Assembly (NCBI GenBank): GCA_014361205.1
Contig: JACIVZ010000003.1
Coordinates: 1 to 55,634 of the forward strand
Reading direction: 5' to 3'
DNA length: 55,634 nucleotides
DNA from: Methanomethylovorans sp.
GTDB taxonomy: Archaea > Halobacteriota > Methanosarcinia > Methanosarcinales > Methanosarcinaceae
Under the pieces are notes generated by a model. It did no database searches and had not been told where the DNA came from. It saw only the letters and a program-made list of their open reading frames with translations. Numbering within the stretch: position 1 is the first letter of the stretch; each line of letters begins with the position of its first letter. Shown in pieces: positions 1-8,524 of the stretch. Both the position numbers and the translations under genes were made by a program.

Positions 1-170
1 AATCCTCATTAAGATACTCTTTCAACAGGACAAGTATCAGTAGCTGATGTTGTGTATACTTTCTTTTAGAATATTTACAACTATAAATCTGAAGATGTGA
101 GTTTGCCGATACAGCTTGCGCTGTAGCAACAAACTTTAAGTACTTATTAGACAAAACACAATCATCCCCT

Positions 171-551
171 ATGTGTTTTTGGTGGCAGAGAATACTCAGG
201 GGATTTATCCTTTTTAAATTAATAGGTCAAAATAAAATTAAAAGTAGGTTTTCTACAAAGCCTGAACTTTCTAAGGGTGAAAAAAAAGAAAAAGGTTTCA
301 ATGAACTTAAACGTAAGTTGAAAGATATAACTCCGAAGACACTTTCAGGCAGGCTAAAGGAACTGGAGCAAGAGGGCTTAATACAGAAGATTATCGATGA
401 TTCTGTATTTCCTGTACGCTGTGAGTATTCTCTTACTCCCAGTGGAGAGGACTTTATAGTTATAATACGAGCTCTCAAGTTATGGGGCCTTAAATGGAAG
501 TTTAGTAACAAAGTATGTGAAAGTTCAGTTTGCAGGCTTTGTGAACTTTAA
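171..551 (+). CDS. HxlR-type winged-helix regulator, possibly decayed
   Basis: The C-terminal two thirds reads as an HxlR-family DNA-binding domain: FNELKRKL, then ITPKTLSGRLKELEQEGL (recognition helix region), then the PVRCEYSLTPSG wing and a closing LKLWGLKW helix. Such proteins are small dimeric repressors or activators, often of redox or detoxification genes. The N-terminus is abnormal. The expected Cys-Pro and GGKW-type opening is absent, the first 20 residues look like shifted frame, and about 15 lysine/glutamate-rich residues are inserted just before FNELKR. A second frame at about 162-231 carries a short family-like string (CVFGGREY), which suggests a frameshift. No ribosome binding site precedes the ATG. 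It may be a pseudogene; what it regulated cannot be told from the neighbours. Confidence 0.55.
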   Translation: MCFWWQRILRGFILFKLIGQNKIKSRFSTKPELSKGEKKEKGFNELKRKLKDITPKTLSGRLKELEQEGLIQKIIDDSVFPVRCEYSLTPSGEDFIVIIRALKLWGLKWKFSNKVCESSVCRLCEL

Positions 552-788
552 GCAAAGTTATTTGTATCCCAACTTTGATGATCAAAAGCAATTGATATAT
601 TCCTTGATATTATTCCTGATTTATATAAATTTATTGAAACTGCCAAGTAGATTATCCTTACAAAAGTAGGAATTTTGATAAAATCAGATAAATAACATTT
701 GTATTGGCATTTCAAGCTAAAAAAGCTGAATTTAATAGTTATTTTACAGAAACTAAAATTTATATCTGAAATAAAAGAATACAAAAAT

Positions 789-1883
789 TTACTTTCCCAG
801 CACGCTCTCAGCGAGCAGCACCGAGATATCCATCATGTTCAGCTCTTCGTTGCGTTCCTTGCAGACGCCTTCAGTATGATGCATGCAGAAAGGACAATAA
901 GAGATCAGAGTGTCTGAGAACTCCTTGTACTTGTTGACAGCCATCATTGCGATATCGCCGGATATCTGGGGAAAATTGGGTTTAAGACCACCCGGACCAC
1001 CGCAACACCGCGTTTTGCCATCGAATAACTCAATAACCTCTACACCGATGGTTTTAAGGATATCCCTGGGCACATCTGCAAGATGACGTATGGGACATGC
1101 ATCCCTGATAGCCACAGTTCGCTTCAGTTTCTGAGGCTTCAGTTTGCCTTTGTCCAGCAGTTCCTTGAACACGTTTATGGTAAGCTCCACCTCAAACTTT
1201 GGAGCTCTGCACAGTTGGGCATATGAATCCCTGATGCTGTGATAGCATCCCGGACAGGAGACCAGCAGTTTTTTAACACCCGAGGATTCGATATATTTCA
1301 TATATTTTTCAGCATGTGCTGTAATATCATCCAGATGCCCGCTATCTATGAGGAAAATGCCACAGCACTTCTCCTCTTTCAGTATCATGGGCTTTATGCC
1401 AGCCTTGTTGAGCAATCTGATGGAAGACTGTGCAATTTCCGGATGACTGTAAGAAACCCAGCAACCCGCCATGTATGCCACATCTGACCTTTCGGCAATC
1501 TGGAGGTCAGGTGTCACCCAAGAAAACCTCTGGGTCGGGTCCTTGCCTCCCGGACTGTTCTTTTCCAGAATGTTCTTTGAGATAAGAGTGGTCTTTGAAG
1601 GCTCCTTCCCCTGCTCTGCCAAAAACTTCCTTTCATATTGGATTATCTTCGTAATAGGAATATTCACAGGACATACGTCATCACATGCCCCGCACCTAGT
1701 GGATAGATAGATATTGCTAAACTCATCTTCTGTAAGCTCCTCTCCTGCAAGTATCTTCGGCAATGACTGGATCTTGCCCTGAGGAGTATAAATGTTGCCT
1801 GCTGTGACCATATTAACAGGACACACATCCCAGCATTTCTTACAATCAATACACAGAGCAGCCAGTTCCTCTAATTTTTCCAT
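789..1883 (-). CDS. HdrD-like Fe-S oxidoreductase with two CCG domains
   Basis: The 364-residue protein has the layout of HdrD/GlpC-type cytosolic electron carriers: an N-terminal pair of ferredoxin motifs, then two cysteine-rich CCG domains. Motif 1 is complete (C11, C14, C17, C21-Pro). Motif 2 runs STRCGACDDVCP (residues 61-72), so the first of the four expected cysteines is Ser61. CCG domain 1 has CCG near 173 and CPGC near 210; domain 2 has CCGGPGG near 293 and CPFC near 330. In HdrD, CCG domains hold the noncubane clusters that reduce the CoM-S-S-CoB disulfide. This protein is slightly shorter than HdrD and not beside hdrE, so the substrate is unknown. Its ATG overlaps the stop of the DUF523-DUF1722 gene (TAATG), so the two are translationally coupled. 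Confidence 0.85.
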   Translation of the reverse strand: MEKLEELAALCIDCKKCWDVCPVNMVTAGNIYTPQGKIQSLPKILAGEELTEDEFSNIYLSTRCGACDDVCPVNIPITKIIQYERKFLAEQGKEPSKTTLISKNILEKNSPGGKDPTQRFSWVTPDLQIAERSDVAYMAGCWVSYSHPEIAQSSIRLLNKAGIKPMILKEEKCCGIFLIDSGHLDDITAHAEKYMKYIESSGVKKLLVSCPGCYHSIRDSYAQLCRAPKFEVELTINVFKELLDKGKLKPQKLKRTVAIRDACPIRHLADVPRDILKTIGVEVIELFDGKTRCCGGPGGLKPNFPQISGDIAMMAVNKYKEFSDTLISYCPFCMHHTEGVCKERNEELNMMDISVLLAESVLGK

Positions 1884-2863
1884 TATATCAGTTCCTGTTT
1901 CCAGAAATTTTTATCCCTGTCTTCATCCGCTTCTGGGATGAGTGCATCTGGATATGGTTCTAAAAATGTATGATAACCACTTTCCATTCCTGCCCTCATC
2001 GAATAAAGTTTAAGAACTTCAGTTACTGAAGAAAAACAAATCTTATTTTGTTCGTATCTGGTAAGCAAAGCCTCAAAAAACTGTTTTTCTATATCAGATA
2101 AACCTTCTGAGAGGTAATTAAACATCAATCTTGCAGCCTCTGCATTCTCCTTGAAAGCCGGCGGCTTTGCCATCAATTGTTTAAGCAAAGACTCCACTTC
2201 TTCAATTATATTGTCAATGGGCTTCCTATCATCCTTTACAAGTTCGAGCATCTTTTTCTGTATATCTTTATTATAGGACAAGAAAAGAAATTTATTCCGA
2301 TCCAGAAAATTCTGTACAGTTTCAAGGCTTTTATCTTTTTTAACTCTTCTGAAATCAGCAAATGTATAAAGATGAGTAAGGAAATGGTGCCTTATTTTCC
2401 TGTTCCGAAGCCTGTCCTCTTCCTCAAAAGGATAGTCCGGATACTTCTCCAAGATTTTTCCTGCAAAGAAACCTGTACCGCGTTCGACAACTGGAGCATT
2501 CGCCTCCCCTGAATATACTTTTATGTTGCGCAGTCCGATAGTGGGAGATTTAGACTTGAATATAAAACCATCCACTTCTTTAAGAGAGTTGATAAAAAAC
2601 TGCGTAAAAGCATTCATCTTTTCAGTAATATCTTCACCAGTCTTAGGTTGAATGAGCCTGTAATCACCATTCCTACGTACTATTCTTATAGGATCTCTAG
2701 GTACACCCAGACCAATTTCATATTCTGGACAGACTTTTATAAAATCAACAAATGGTTGCAGATCTTTCACTATCTTGGAATGTATAACCTGCCCGTCATA
2801 CCTTACCTTATCAAATTCAAGGCATCTACTGACAACTACAATAGGTCTAGGAAAATTCCTCAT
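1883..2863 (-). CDS. DUF523-DUF1722 protein lacking a conserved cysteine
   Basis: The first ~150 residues are DUF523 (SRCLEFDKVRYDG, CPEYEIGLGVPR, KSKSPTIG) and the rest is DUF1722 (FLTHLYTFADFR onwards). DUF523 includes TudS thiouracil desulfidases, which as I recall hold a [4Fe-4S] cluster on three cysteines in the SxCL, CPE and SPSCG motifs. Here Cys14 and Cys45 remain, but the third site is Ile109 (SPTIG). The paralogue at 27477-28448 keeps all of them. I take ATG 2863 as start because GGAG lies 5 bases upstream; an in-frame GTG at 2869 overlaps that site. It is the first gene of a coupled pair with the HdrD-like gene. An AT-rich region at 2880-2937 probably carries the promoter. Function is unknown. 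Confidence 0.85.
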   Translation of the reverse strand: MRNFPRPIVVVSRCLEFDKVRYDGQVIHSKIVKDLQPFVDFIKVCPEYEIGLGVPRDPIRIVRRNGDYRLIQPKTGEDITEKMNAFTQFFINSLKEVDGFIFKSKSPTIGLRNIKVYSGEANAPVVERGTGFFAGKILEKYPDYPFEEEDRLRNRKIRHHFLTHLYTFADFRRVKKDKSLETVQNFLDRNKFLFLSYNKDIQKKMLELVKDDRKPIDNIIEEVESLLKQLMAKPPAFKENAEAARLMFNYLSEGLSDIEKQFFEALLTRYEQNKICFSSVTEVLKLYSMRAGMESGYHTFLEPYPDALIPEADEDRDKNFWKQELI

Positions 2864-2937
2864 TAACACTCCTTCTTTTTACCTTATTTTATCTATACTA
2901 CCTTTTATACTACCTAATGCATTAAATAGATGAAGAA

Positions 2938-4380
2938 TTACTTAATGGCACCGAGTAAAGATACAAGGAAATTCCAAACTTTGGAAACTGAAGGGATATA
3001 AAGACACTCATCCGGAGAATGTGGGTTCTTGATAGTTGGTCCAAAAGAGATCATATCCAGTTCTTTAAATATTGAACCCATTATGGCACATTCAAGACCA
3101 GCGTGTATTGATTTTACCCTCGGCTTTTCATGATAGAGTGATGTATATACTTCTCTACATTTCTGAAGCAGAGGAGAGCGCATATTAGGCTTCCATGATG
3201 GATAGCCTTCATTGTTGTGAACAATTGCTCCTGTCGACCTTGCAATTTCATTAATTCTATTTGTCAGATGGACAAGTTTTTCCTTGTCTGAGCTTCTCTG
3301 ACTTGTGATAATGGTGACATTGACATTCCCAGTATGTACACTCGCGAGATTGCTGGATGTTTCCACAAGTCCCGGCATATCAGCTGCCATACCGGATACA
3401 CCATGAGGCAGTGCTAACAGTAAGTTTACAAGTTTTTTTGAAATTTCTGGAGAAATACTTTGTAACTTCTCGGTACTATCCATTTTTTCTATTTTTATAC
3501 TCAGTTCTGGTTCTTTTTCACCAAACTCTGCACGCAACTCGCTTTCAAGCTGTGTAATTGTTGATTTCATTTCCGCGAAATTATTCACAGAATAAGCTAC
3601 AATTGCCTGTGAGTATCGAGGAATGGCATTGTGAGCGCTGCCTCCATCAATAGACACAAGCAATATATCGTAAGCCATCAGTTTATCAATAGCTGTAGCA
3701 ATGACCTTGATTGAATTAGCTCTTTTTTCATGGATGTTTACACCTGAGTGACCTCCACACATACCTTCCGCAATCAGTTTGCATATTCCATAAGAGGCTG
3801 GGATCAAAACACGAGTCACATTCATCGTAATATGGGAAGTAATACCACCTGCACAGCCCACAATAAAAACACCTTCTTCTTCAGAATCAAGATTGATTAA
3901 GATTTTTCCTGAAATGAAATCAGGTGTAAGAGCATTGGCACCCTGCATGGATGTTTCCTCATCCACGGTAAAAAGCAACTCAAGAGGCGGGTGATTAACG
4001 TCTGGATCTTTGGCAAGTTTGAGTGCCATTGCAAGACCGATACCATTATCAGCACCAAGGGTTGTACCATCAGCTCTCAGCCACTTACCATCATAAATCA
4101 GTTTTATGGGGTCCCTTTCAAAATCATGAACATATGATCCCACTTTTTCACATACCATGTCCATATGTCCCTGTATAACAACAGTAGGAGATTTTTCATA
4201 GCCTGGAGAAGCTGGCACAGTTATTAATACATTGTTCATGCTATCATACTTGAAACTAAGGCCATGCGATACTGCCCATTCCTTAAGCCACTTAGCAATT
4301 TGTTCTTCGTGTTTTGAACATCGTGGAATACTGCTTATATCTTCAAAGATAGAAAGAATGCTTTTTGTATGCTGATCCAT
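2938..4380 (-). CDS. pepD: Aminoacyl-histidine dipeptidase (PepD, M20 family)
   Basis: The 480-residue protein is a full-length PepD-type cytosolic metallopeptidase that cleaves dipeptides using two zinc ions. Visible motifs are GHMDMVCEK near 70 (metal His and Asp), GADNGIGLA near 108 (bridging Asp), DEETSMQGA near 140 (catalytic and metal Glu), NLDSEEEG near 164, GGHSG near 212, and the late HAGLECAIMG and GPTIKNPHSPDE strings that supply the last metal ligand. The lid/dimerisation domain lies between about 200 and 380. No strong ribosome binding site is visible before the ATG. It is a stand-alone gene, divergent from the macro-domain gene, and probably serves peptide recycling. Confidence 0.9.
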   Translation of the reverse strand: MDQHTKSILSIFEDISSIPRCSKHEEQIAKWLKEWAVSHGLSFKYDSMNNVLITVPASPGYEKSPTVVIQGHMDMVCEKVGSYVHDFERDPIKLIYDGKWLRADGTTLGADNGIGLAMALKLAKDPDVNHPPLELLFTVDEETSMQGANALTPDFISGKILINLDSEEEGVFIVGCAGGITSHITMNVTRVLIPASYGICKLIAEGMCGGHSGVNIHEKRANSIKVIATAIDKLMAYDILLVSIDGGSAHNAIPRYSQAIVAYSVNNFAEMKSTITQLESELRAEFGEKEPELSIKIEKMDSTEKLQSISPEISKKLVNLLLALPHGVSGMAADMPGLVETSSNLASVHTGNVNVTIITSQRSSDKEKLVHLTNRINEIARSTGAIVHNNEGYPSWKPNMRSPLLQKCREVYTSLYHEKPRVKSIHAGLECAIMGSIFKELDMISFGPTIKNPHSPDECLYIPSVSKVWNFLVSLLGAIK

Positions 4381-4498
4381 GGAATTAGTATTGGCTTTAT
4401 TGGTATTTTACTATATACATTTGATAAACAAATCAATGAAGATTATATTTAAGAAATTCCTAATTTAAATGATTAGTAGAGAAAGAAGAGGGGGTTTT

Positions 4499-5029
4499 AT
4501 GCCAAAGATAGCTGAAAAAGTTACAGTCATTATAGGAGACATAGTAGTACAGACAGTGGATGCTATTGTTAATGCAGCAAATAATTCTTTACTGGGAGGA
4601 GAAGGGGTGGACGGCGCTATCCATCGGGCAGCAGGAAACGAACTCCTTGAAGAGTGCCGTAAGCTTGGAGGATGCCCCACTGGAGAAGCAAGAATCACCA
4701 AAGGGTATAATTTACCTGCAAAATGGGTAATACATACTGTAGGACCTATATGGAGGGGAGGCATGTATAGAGAAGATGAAATGCTCTATCGTGCCTATCA
4801 AAGCTCTCTTGAACTTGCACAAAAATATGATATCAGATCCATAGCCTTCCCGGCGATCAGTACAGGAGCCTATGGCTATCCTATAGAGAAAGCAGCTGGA
4901 ATAGCTGTCAGGTCAGTGCTGGATTTCCTACGTGAGACTGATAAAATTAATAACGTAATCATGGTGTGTTACAACCAGACAGCTTTTCATACGTATTCAG
5001 AAGCTTTGTTACAATATTCAAGGCAATGA
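4499..5029 (+). CDS. Macro-domain ADP-ribose hydrolase
   Basis: The 176-residue protein is one macro domain of the O-acetyl-ADP-ribose deacetylase / ADP-ribosyl hydrolase type. It shows [19 protein letters not shown] near 16-34, [14 protein letters not shown] near 36-49, the HTVGPIW strand, and the ISTGAYGYP loop that contacts the diphosphate. Family members remove acetyl-ADP-ribose or mono-ADP-ribose from proteins. I choose ATG 4499 because the purine-rich GAGGGGG lies just before it; an ATG at 4469 would add ten residues with no ribosome binding site. The next gene on this strand is 337 bases away behind two hairpins, so it is probably monocistronic. Confidence 0.9.
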   Translation: MPKIAEKVTVIIGDIVVQTVDAIVNAANNSLLGGEGVDGAIHRAAGNELLEECRKLGGCPTGEARITKGYNLPAKWVIHTVGPIWRGGMYREDEMLYRAYQSSLELAQKYDIRSIAFPAISTGAYGYPIEKAAGIAVRSVLDFLRETDKINNVIMVCYNQTAFHTYSEALLQYSRQ

Positions 5030-5208
5030 GAACATTAACGGTAGTGGAAAAGCCTCTTTTAAGGATTTTTTAAAAATTGGATTATGCGATATCTCATAAT
5101 CATTACAATAACCATATATTAAAATATAGATAATTTTAAATATGAAAATAACTGAAATAACTTTGTTTGCTTATCTGAAAACCAAGAAATAAGAAGGTTG
5201 GTTGGTAC

Positions 5209-5234
5209 GAAATCATCGGTGGTACGATGATTTC
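5209..5234. repeat. Perfect 10-bp inverted repeat
   Basis: GAAATCATCG and CGATGATTTC flank a 6-base loop, GTGGTA. The element sits in the 337-base gap between the macro-domain gene and the amidotransferase gene, and GGTAC also repeats directly around it. It could be an operator for the downstream gene or an RNA hairpin. No protein-coding frame is seen in this gap. Confidence 0.55.
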
Positions 5235-5257
5235 TGCAGAATAGATAAAAAGCAGCA

Positions 5258-5297
5258 AAATATTCCTTTCCTCTTTTCATAGAGGGAAGGAATATTT
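5258..5297. terminator. Long hairpin, probable terminator or attenuator
   Basis: A 16-base arm, AAATATTCCTTTCCTC, pairs with GAGGGAAGGAATATTT with one mismatch around an 8-base loop, and is followed by AATTGTTATATTA. It lies 230 bases after the macro-domain gene and 70 before the amidotransferase gene. It could end the first transcript or form the leader of the second; there is no long T-run to decide. Confidence 0.5.
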
Positions 5298-5366
5298 AAT
5301 TGTTATATTATCCTCATTCCTCATACAATCGATGCACATATATCCTTTTGATGAGCCTTATTTAGT

Positions 5367-6074
5367 ATGAGTGTCCTGATAATAAAGAACTGTGCAAGAG
5401 AAGGGCCGGGAATTTTAGGAGAGATACTTTCCATCAATGAAATTGAACAGCATATAATTGAACTCGAAAATAATACAGATATCCCTTCCCCTCTTGACCA
5501 TGAAGCCTTTATAGTGCAGGGGGGACCTGCAAGTGCAAATGATACCACATTTGCAATCCGACAGGAAATAATAAAAATTAAAGAAGCTGTTATGGCAGAT
5601 GTACCATATTTAGGGATATGTCTTGGCATGCAAGCGCTTGTTAAAGCTTGTGGAGGTAACATAATAAGTAATCCCATAAAAGAAATAGGCTGGAAAGATT
5701 TCGAAGGTAGAAGTTTCCTTCTTGAGCTTACCCAAGCAGGAATAAACGATCCTGTATTCAAAGGATTAGCAGCAACATTACCTATATTTCATCTGCATCA
5801 AGAAACAGCCAAACTGACAGACAATATGAGACTGCTGGCCACAGGAAAACATTGCAAGAATCAAGTGGTTAAAGTCGGAAAAACTGCCTATGGATTCCAG
5901 GGGCATGCGGAACTGACAGAATCAATGCTTGATAACTGGCTTAAGGAAGATGATAATCTAAGGCAACTTACATCTGAAGAAGTAAAAAGAGATTATTTTG
6001 CCGTAAGAGAAGAATATGAAAACAATGCGAAAAAAATATTCACTAATTTTTTAAGGATAGCGGATTTACTATAG
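5367..6074 (+). CDS. Class I glutamine amidotransferase
   Basis: The 235-residue stand-alone GATase domain resembles the glutaminase half of GMP synthase and the YfeJ/GuaA-like group. The nucleophile elbow is GICLGMQAL near residue 83 (Cys85). The catalytic His is in FQGHAELT near 180. The oxyanion strand FIVQGGP is near 48. The C-terminal ~50 residues are a helical tail. Unlike true GuaA partners it is not next to a synthetase, and the tail resembles free-standing members that may act on gamma-glutamyl compounds. The ATG follows TTTAGT with no clear ribosome binding site. The acceptor substrate cannot be inferred here. Confidence 0.85.
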   Translation: MSVLIIKNCAREGPGILGEILSINEIEQHIIELENNTDIPSPLDHEAFIVQGGPASANDTTFAIRQEIIKIKEAVMADVPYLGICLGMQALVKACGGNIISNPIKEIGWKDFEGRSFLLELTQAGINDPVFKGLAATLPIFHLHQETAKLTDNMRLLATGKHCKNQVVKVGKTAYGFQGHAELTESMLDNWLKEDDNLRQLTSEEVKRDYFAVREEYENNAKKIFTNFLRIADLL

Positions 6075-6112
6075 ATAATAAAATATCAAAATTATTAAAA
6101 AGAGTTGCTGTT

Positions 6113-6811
6113 TTACTTTATACAATAAAAAACTGCCTGCATATAGGAATACCACAGGATTTCCACTGTCCTAAAACCTGTTTCTCTCAATAATCTGAGA
6201 TGTTCTTCAACTGTGATTGGAAAATATTCCTTGTCGAATCTGTCAAGATATTTATCTACCTCCTCCTGAGTTTTTCCCATAGATAATTGGAAATTAGCCA
6301 AATGTTGCTTTCCAATAGTAATACCTTCTTCTGTAAAAGGACGGATGTTCTCAGAGGTAATGTATACTCCACCCTCCTTCAATAGATCATAGCATACTTT
6401 AGTTGCTTTTGTTCTGTCTGCATCACACAGATAATGATGGCATTGGATAGCAGTAACAATATCTAACTTTTCTTCAAACCCACTGATATCCTGGGTAGGA
6501 GAAGTATTCATGATTTTAATTTTTCCAGTAGTCGAGGAAGATAGTTTTTTCCGGGCCTTATGAAGCATATTATCAGAGGGGTCAACTAACAAAAATCTGG
6601 TCTTTGGAAATTCAATGCATGCTTTTTCAACCAGTGAACCCGTCCCACAGCCAGTGTCCATCCATGTATGCGGTGTTATAGATAGTGCTTTTACAAGGTT
6701 AATAACTTCTTGATGAATTGACAGATAAAACGGAATTACTTTAGCCACTCCTGTATCATAATCCTCTGGATATTGTGATGACGAGTTAAGAGAAAATTGT
6801 GCATCTGCCAT
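6113..6811 (-). CDS. Class I SAM-dependent methyltransferase
   Basis: The 232-residue protein has a Rossmann-type methyltransferase core: motif I is MDTGCGTGSLVEKA near 51, the SAM ribose acidic residue is in LLVDPSDNML near 75, motif II is LDIVTAIQCHHYL near 116, and motif III is LLKEGGVYITSEN near 144. A helical insert follows, with the closing FRTVEILWYSYM strand. Family members methylate small molecules or cofactors. The substrate is unknown. It is convergent with the amidotransferase gene and lies 170 bases from the ferredoxin gene upstream. No ribosome binding site is obvious at the ATG. Confidence 0.8.
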   Translation of the reverse strand: MADAQFSLNSSSQYPEDYDTGVAKVIPFYLSIHQEVINLVKALSITPHTWMDTGCGTGSLVEKACIEFPKTRFLLVDPSDNMLHKARKKLSSSTTGKIKIMNTSPTQDISGFEEKLDIVTAIQCHHYLCDADRTKATKVCYDLLKEGGVYITSENIRPFTEEGITIGKQHLANFQLSMGKTQEEVDKYLDRFDKEYFPITVEEHLRLLRETGFRTVEILWYSYMQAVFYCIK

Positions 6812-6981
6812 GATTAGAAATTTAATTCATCGTACTTCATGCTTTCCTCCCAGCTAGCAGAGTTCAAAATTTCAAAACCCTGAAGCCAACATACTTGTCC
6901 TGGATGTCTGTTTTGATATATCCTTAGCCTTCATGAAAGGAAGGCAGTAAACCATATAGCTGCTTTTGAGCATGTTAGCCA

Positions 6982-7164
6982 TCACACAAATACTTTTATG
7001 GCATCATAATTGCAAGATGCCACACATGCCATGCAATACTTGCAATTTTCTGTCCTTAGGGCCTTGCATAGTCCATCTTCGATGCTCAGTACCTCATTCT
7101 GACATGCACTGACACATGAACTGCATCCTATGCATTTGTTTTTATACACTGCTATAAATACCAT
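6982..7164 (-). CDS. Small 2[4Fe-4S] ferredoxin
   Basis: This 60-residue protein has two ferredoxin motifs, CIGCSSCVSAC and CKYCMACVASC, eight cysteines in all, in the usual clostridial-type pseudo-twofold layout. The prolines that commonly follow the last cysteine of each motif are replaced by Gln and Asn. It would carry low-potential electrons in the cytosol. I place the start at ATG 7164, where GGAG lies 8 bases upstream; an in-frame ATG at 7200 would add 12 residues without support and would overlap the divergent gene's first ATG. The partner enzyme is not evident. Confidence 0.85.
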   Translation of the reverse strand: MVFIAVYKNKCIGCSSCVSACQNEVLSIEDGLCKALRTENCKYCMACVASCNYDAIKVFV

Positions 7165-7268
7165 CGAATCAACTCCGGAAGTATTGATTATACATCTCAT
7201 TGATATTCCTTAATATAAAGCCTGGTTTATGTAACATCTTTTTATTGAAAAAGATAGTTCAATTGTCT

Positions 7269-8129
7269 ATGGATCAATTATCAATTGGGAAAGTCTACAA
7301 TTATGCTTCTGAAGAAAATATGAAGATACTGCCGCTCTGGAAACAGTCAATAAGTGCTATTGAGATAATGGGTGTCAAAGAAGAACTTTTCAGTGAGGAA
7401 TACTCTCATTACATAGTAATCCATGATGCTCTCAATATAAGGTTTCCTGAGAGCCGCGATGAACTCAACAGAAGATTTTGTGCCCAGTTGGGAGCTTCCG
7501 TCGTCAGATATATCCGCAAGCAAGGAAATGTGCATTATGTAAGAGGATTGATGGCTGAGAATGGAGCCAGTATATATAGCATTTTACCCTACACATCCTT
7601 TGATCTAATAGAAAATGCAAAATTTCCAAAAAACAGTATGGAAGAGAGAAAAATAAAAGCTTTTGAAGAAATAATTCCATTATTGAATGGGGAAAAAATT
7701 CTTGATGTGGGGTGTGGTCTTGGCACTCTGACAATAAAGATAGCTGCTATGAAACCGGATATATCAGTATATGGCGTTGATCTGCAGGAAAGCCTGATGA
7801 AACAATGTCGGTTTAATGCAGAAATAGAAGGTGTGGGAAACATAAAATTTGTTGCCGGTAGTGCATATGAGTTGCCATTTGAAGATGCGTACTTTGATGT
7901 AATTACATGTTTCTTTATGCTGCACCATCTTGATGATGTGCCAAAAGCCTTGAAAGAGATTAAAAGAGTCTTGAAACCTACTGGTGAAGTATTTGTCGTT
8001 GAACCAATAGATCATTTCCATGATATACAAAGAAATCCCGATGACTGGAAAAAACTGTTTATAGATGCTGGCTATGCTGTTGATGTTCGGAAAAAACATA
8101 AATTATCATACATCAAAGGCTTTCTTTGA
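7269..8129 (+). CDS. Methyltransferase with unassigned N-terminal domain
   Basis: The 286-residue protein has two parts. Residues ~1-105 form a domain I do not recognise, with a FPESRDELNRRFC segment. Residues ~115-286 are a class I methyltransferase, with motif I ILDVGCGLGTLTIK, acidic VYGVDLQ, AYELPFEDAYFDVITC, and the post-II FMLHHLDD string typical of the UbiE/menaquinone-type group. I favour ATG 7269 (MDQLSIGK); the reading frame also opens at ATG 7200, but those 23 residues look non-conserved and overlap the divergent ferredoxin region. The N-terminal domain may bind the acceptor. A hairpin terminator follows at 8155. Confidence 0.8.
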   Translation: MDQLSIGKVYNYASEENMKILPLWKQSISAIEIMGVKEELFSEEYSHYIVIHDALNIRFPESRDELNRRFCAQLGASVVRYIRKQGNVHYVRGLMAENGASIYSILPYTSFDLIENAKFPKNSMEERKIKAFEEIIPLLNGEKILDVGCGLGTLTIKIAAMKPDISVYGVDLQESLMKQCRFNAEIEGVGNIKFVAGSAYELPFEDAYFDVITCFFMLHHLDDVPKALKEIKRVLKPTGEVFVVEPIDHFHDIQRNPDDWKKLFIDAGYAVDVRKKHKLSYIKGFL

Positions 8130-8154
8130 GCAAAAAATATTGATATAGGAGGGC

Positions 8155-8172
8155 AGGGGTGAAAACACCCCT
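8155..8172 (+). terminator. Hairpin terminator after methyltransferase
   Basis: AGGGGTG and CACCCCT form a perfect 7-bp stem around an AAAA loop, 26 bases after the methyltransferase stop, followed by CATTAAAAATTG. It is a GC-rich stem in an AT-rich gap and well placed to end the transcript. Confidence 0.65.
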
Positions 8173-8331
8173 CATTAAAAATTGTGTACTCAGGCTAGCT
8201 GTTGTAATCTTACCTACAACCTCATAGTATTAAAAACTAATTGTTTTGTAATACTAAATCTTATTTTATAAGTCAAGTTGATATAACATTTTTGAGAAAA
8301 ACAAGTAGTTCTATAAACCTGGATAATCTTC

Positions 8332-8360
8332 GAAAGATTAATGAATGAGCCATGCTAACA
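8332..8360 (+). promoter_or_regulatory. Conserved leader block, symporter unit 1
   Basis: This 29-base block matches the block at 10203-10231 at 24 of 29 positions (shared core GAAAGATTAA, then ATG, then TGCTAACA). Both lie 42-54 bases upstream of a symporter microprotein start, in otherwise diverged non-coding DNA. A TATA-like CTATAAA lies 20 bases before it. An ATG inside it (8345) is in frame with the microprotein but has no ribosome binding site. It may be a regulatory RNA element, an operator, or a short upstream reading frame. Confidence 0.5.
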
Positions 8361-8401
8361 AATGCCATATAATAAATGAAGATATAAACGGAGATATGAA
8401 T

Positions 8402-8524
8402 ATGCTTGGAATTAACGATCCGCAGATATGGTTGGCTTATTTGTTAAGTATAGGCAGCGCTCTTGGCTGCATAATATACGGGCTGATGCATTGGAATGAT
8501 ACCGATCCGGAGGAAGAAAACTGA
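8402..8524 (+). CDS. Symporter small accessory membrane protein 1
   Basis: This 40-residue protein begins MLGINDPQIW, has one hydrophobic helix (about residues 10-30, LAYLLSIGSALGCIIYG), and ends in an acidic tail, DPEEEN. It matches the small accessory proteins annotated upstream of sodium:solute symporters, and its near copy at 10285 confirms it is a real gene. Its TGA overlaps the symporter ATG (TGATG), so the two are translationally coupled. GGAG lies 8 bases before ATG 8402; an ATG six bases earlier is too close to that site. It probably assembles with the symporter in the membrane; the exact role is not known to me. Confidence 0.85.
   Translation: MLGINDPQIWLAYLLSIGSALGCIIYGLMHWNDTDPEEEN

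Noticed and set aside
548-784. 78-residue open frame at the left end
   Set aside because: AT-rich, Ser/Ile/Phe-rich translation with no start signal and no family resemblance. The region 552-788 appears non-coding.
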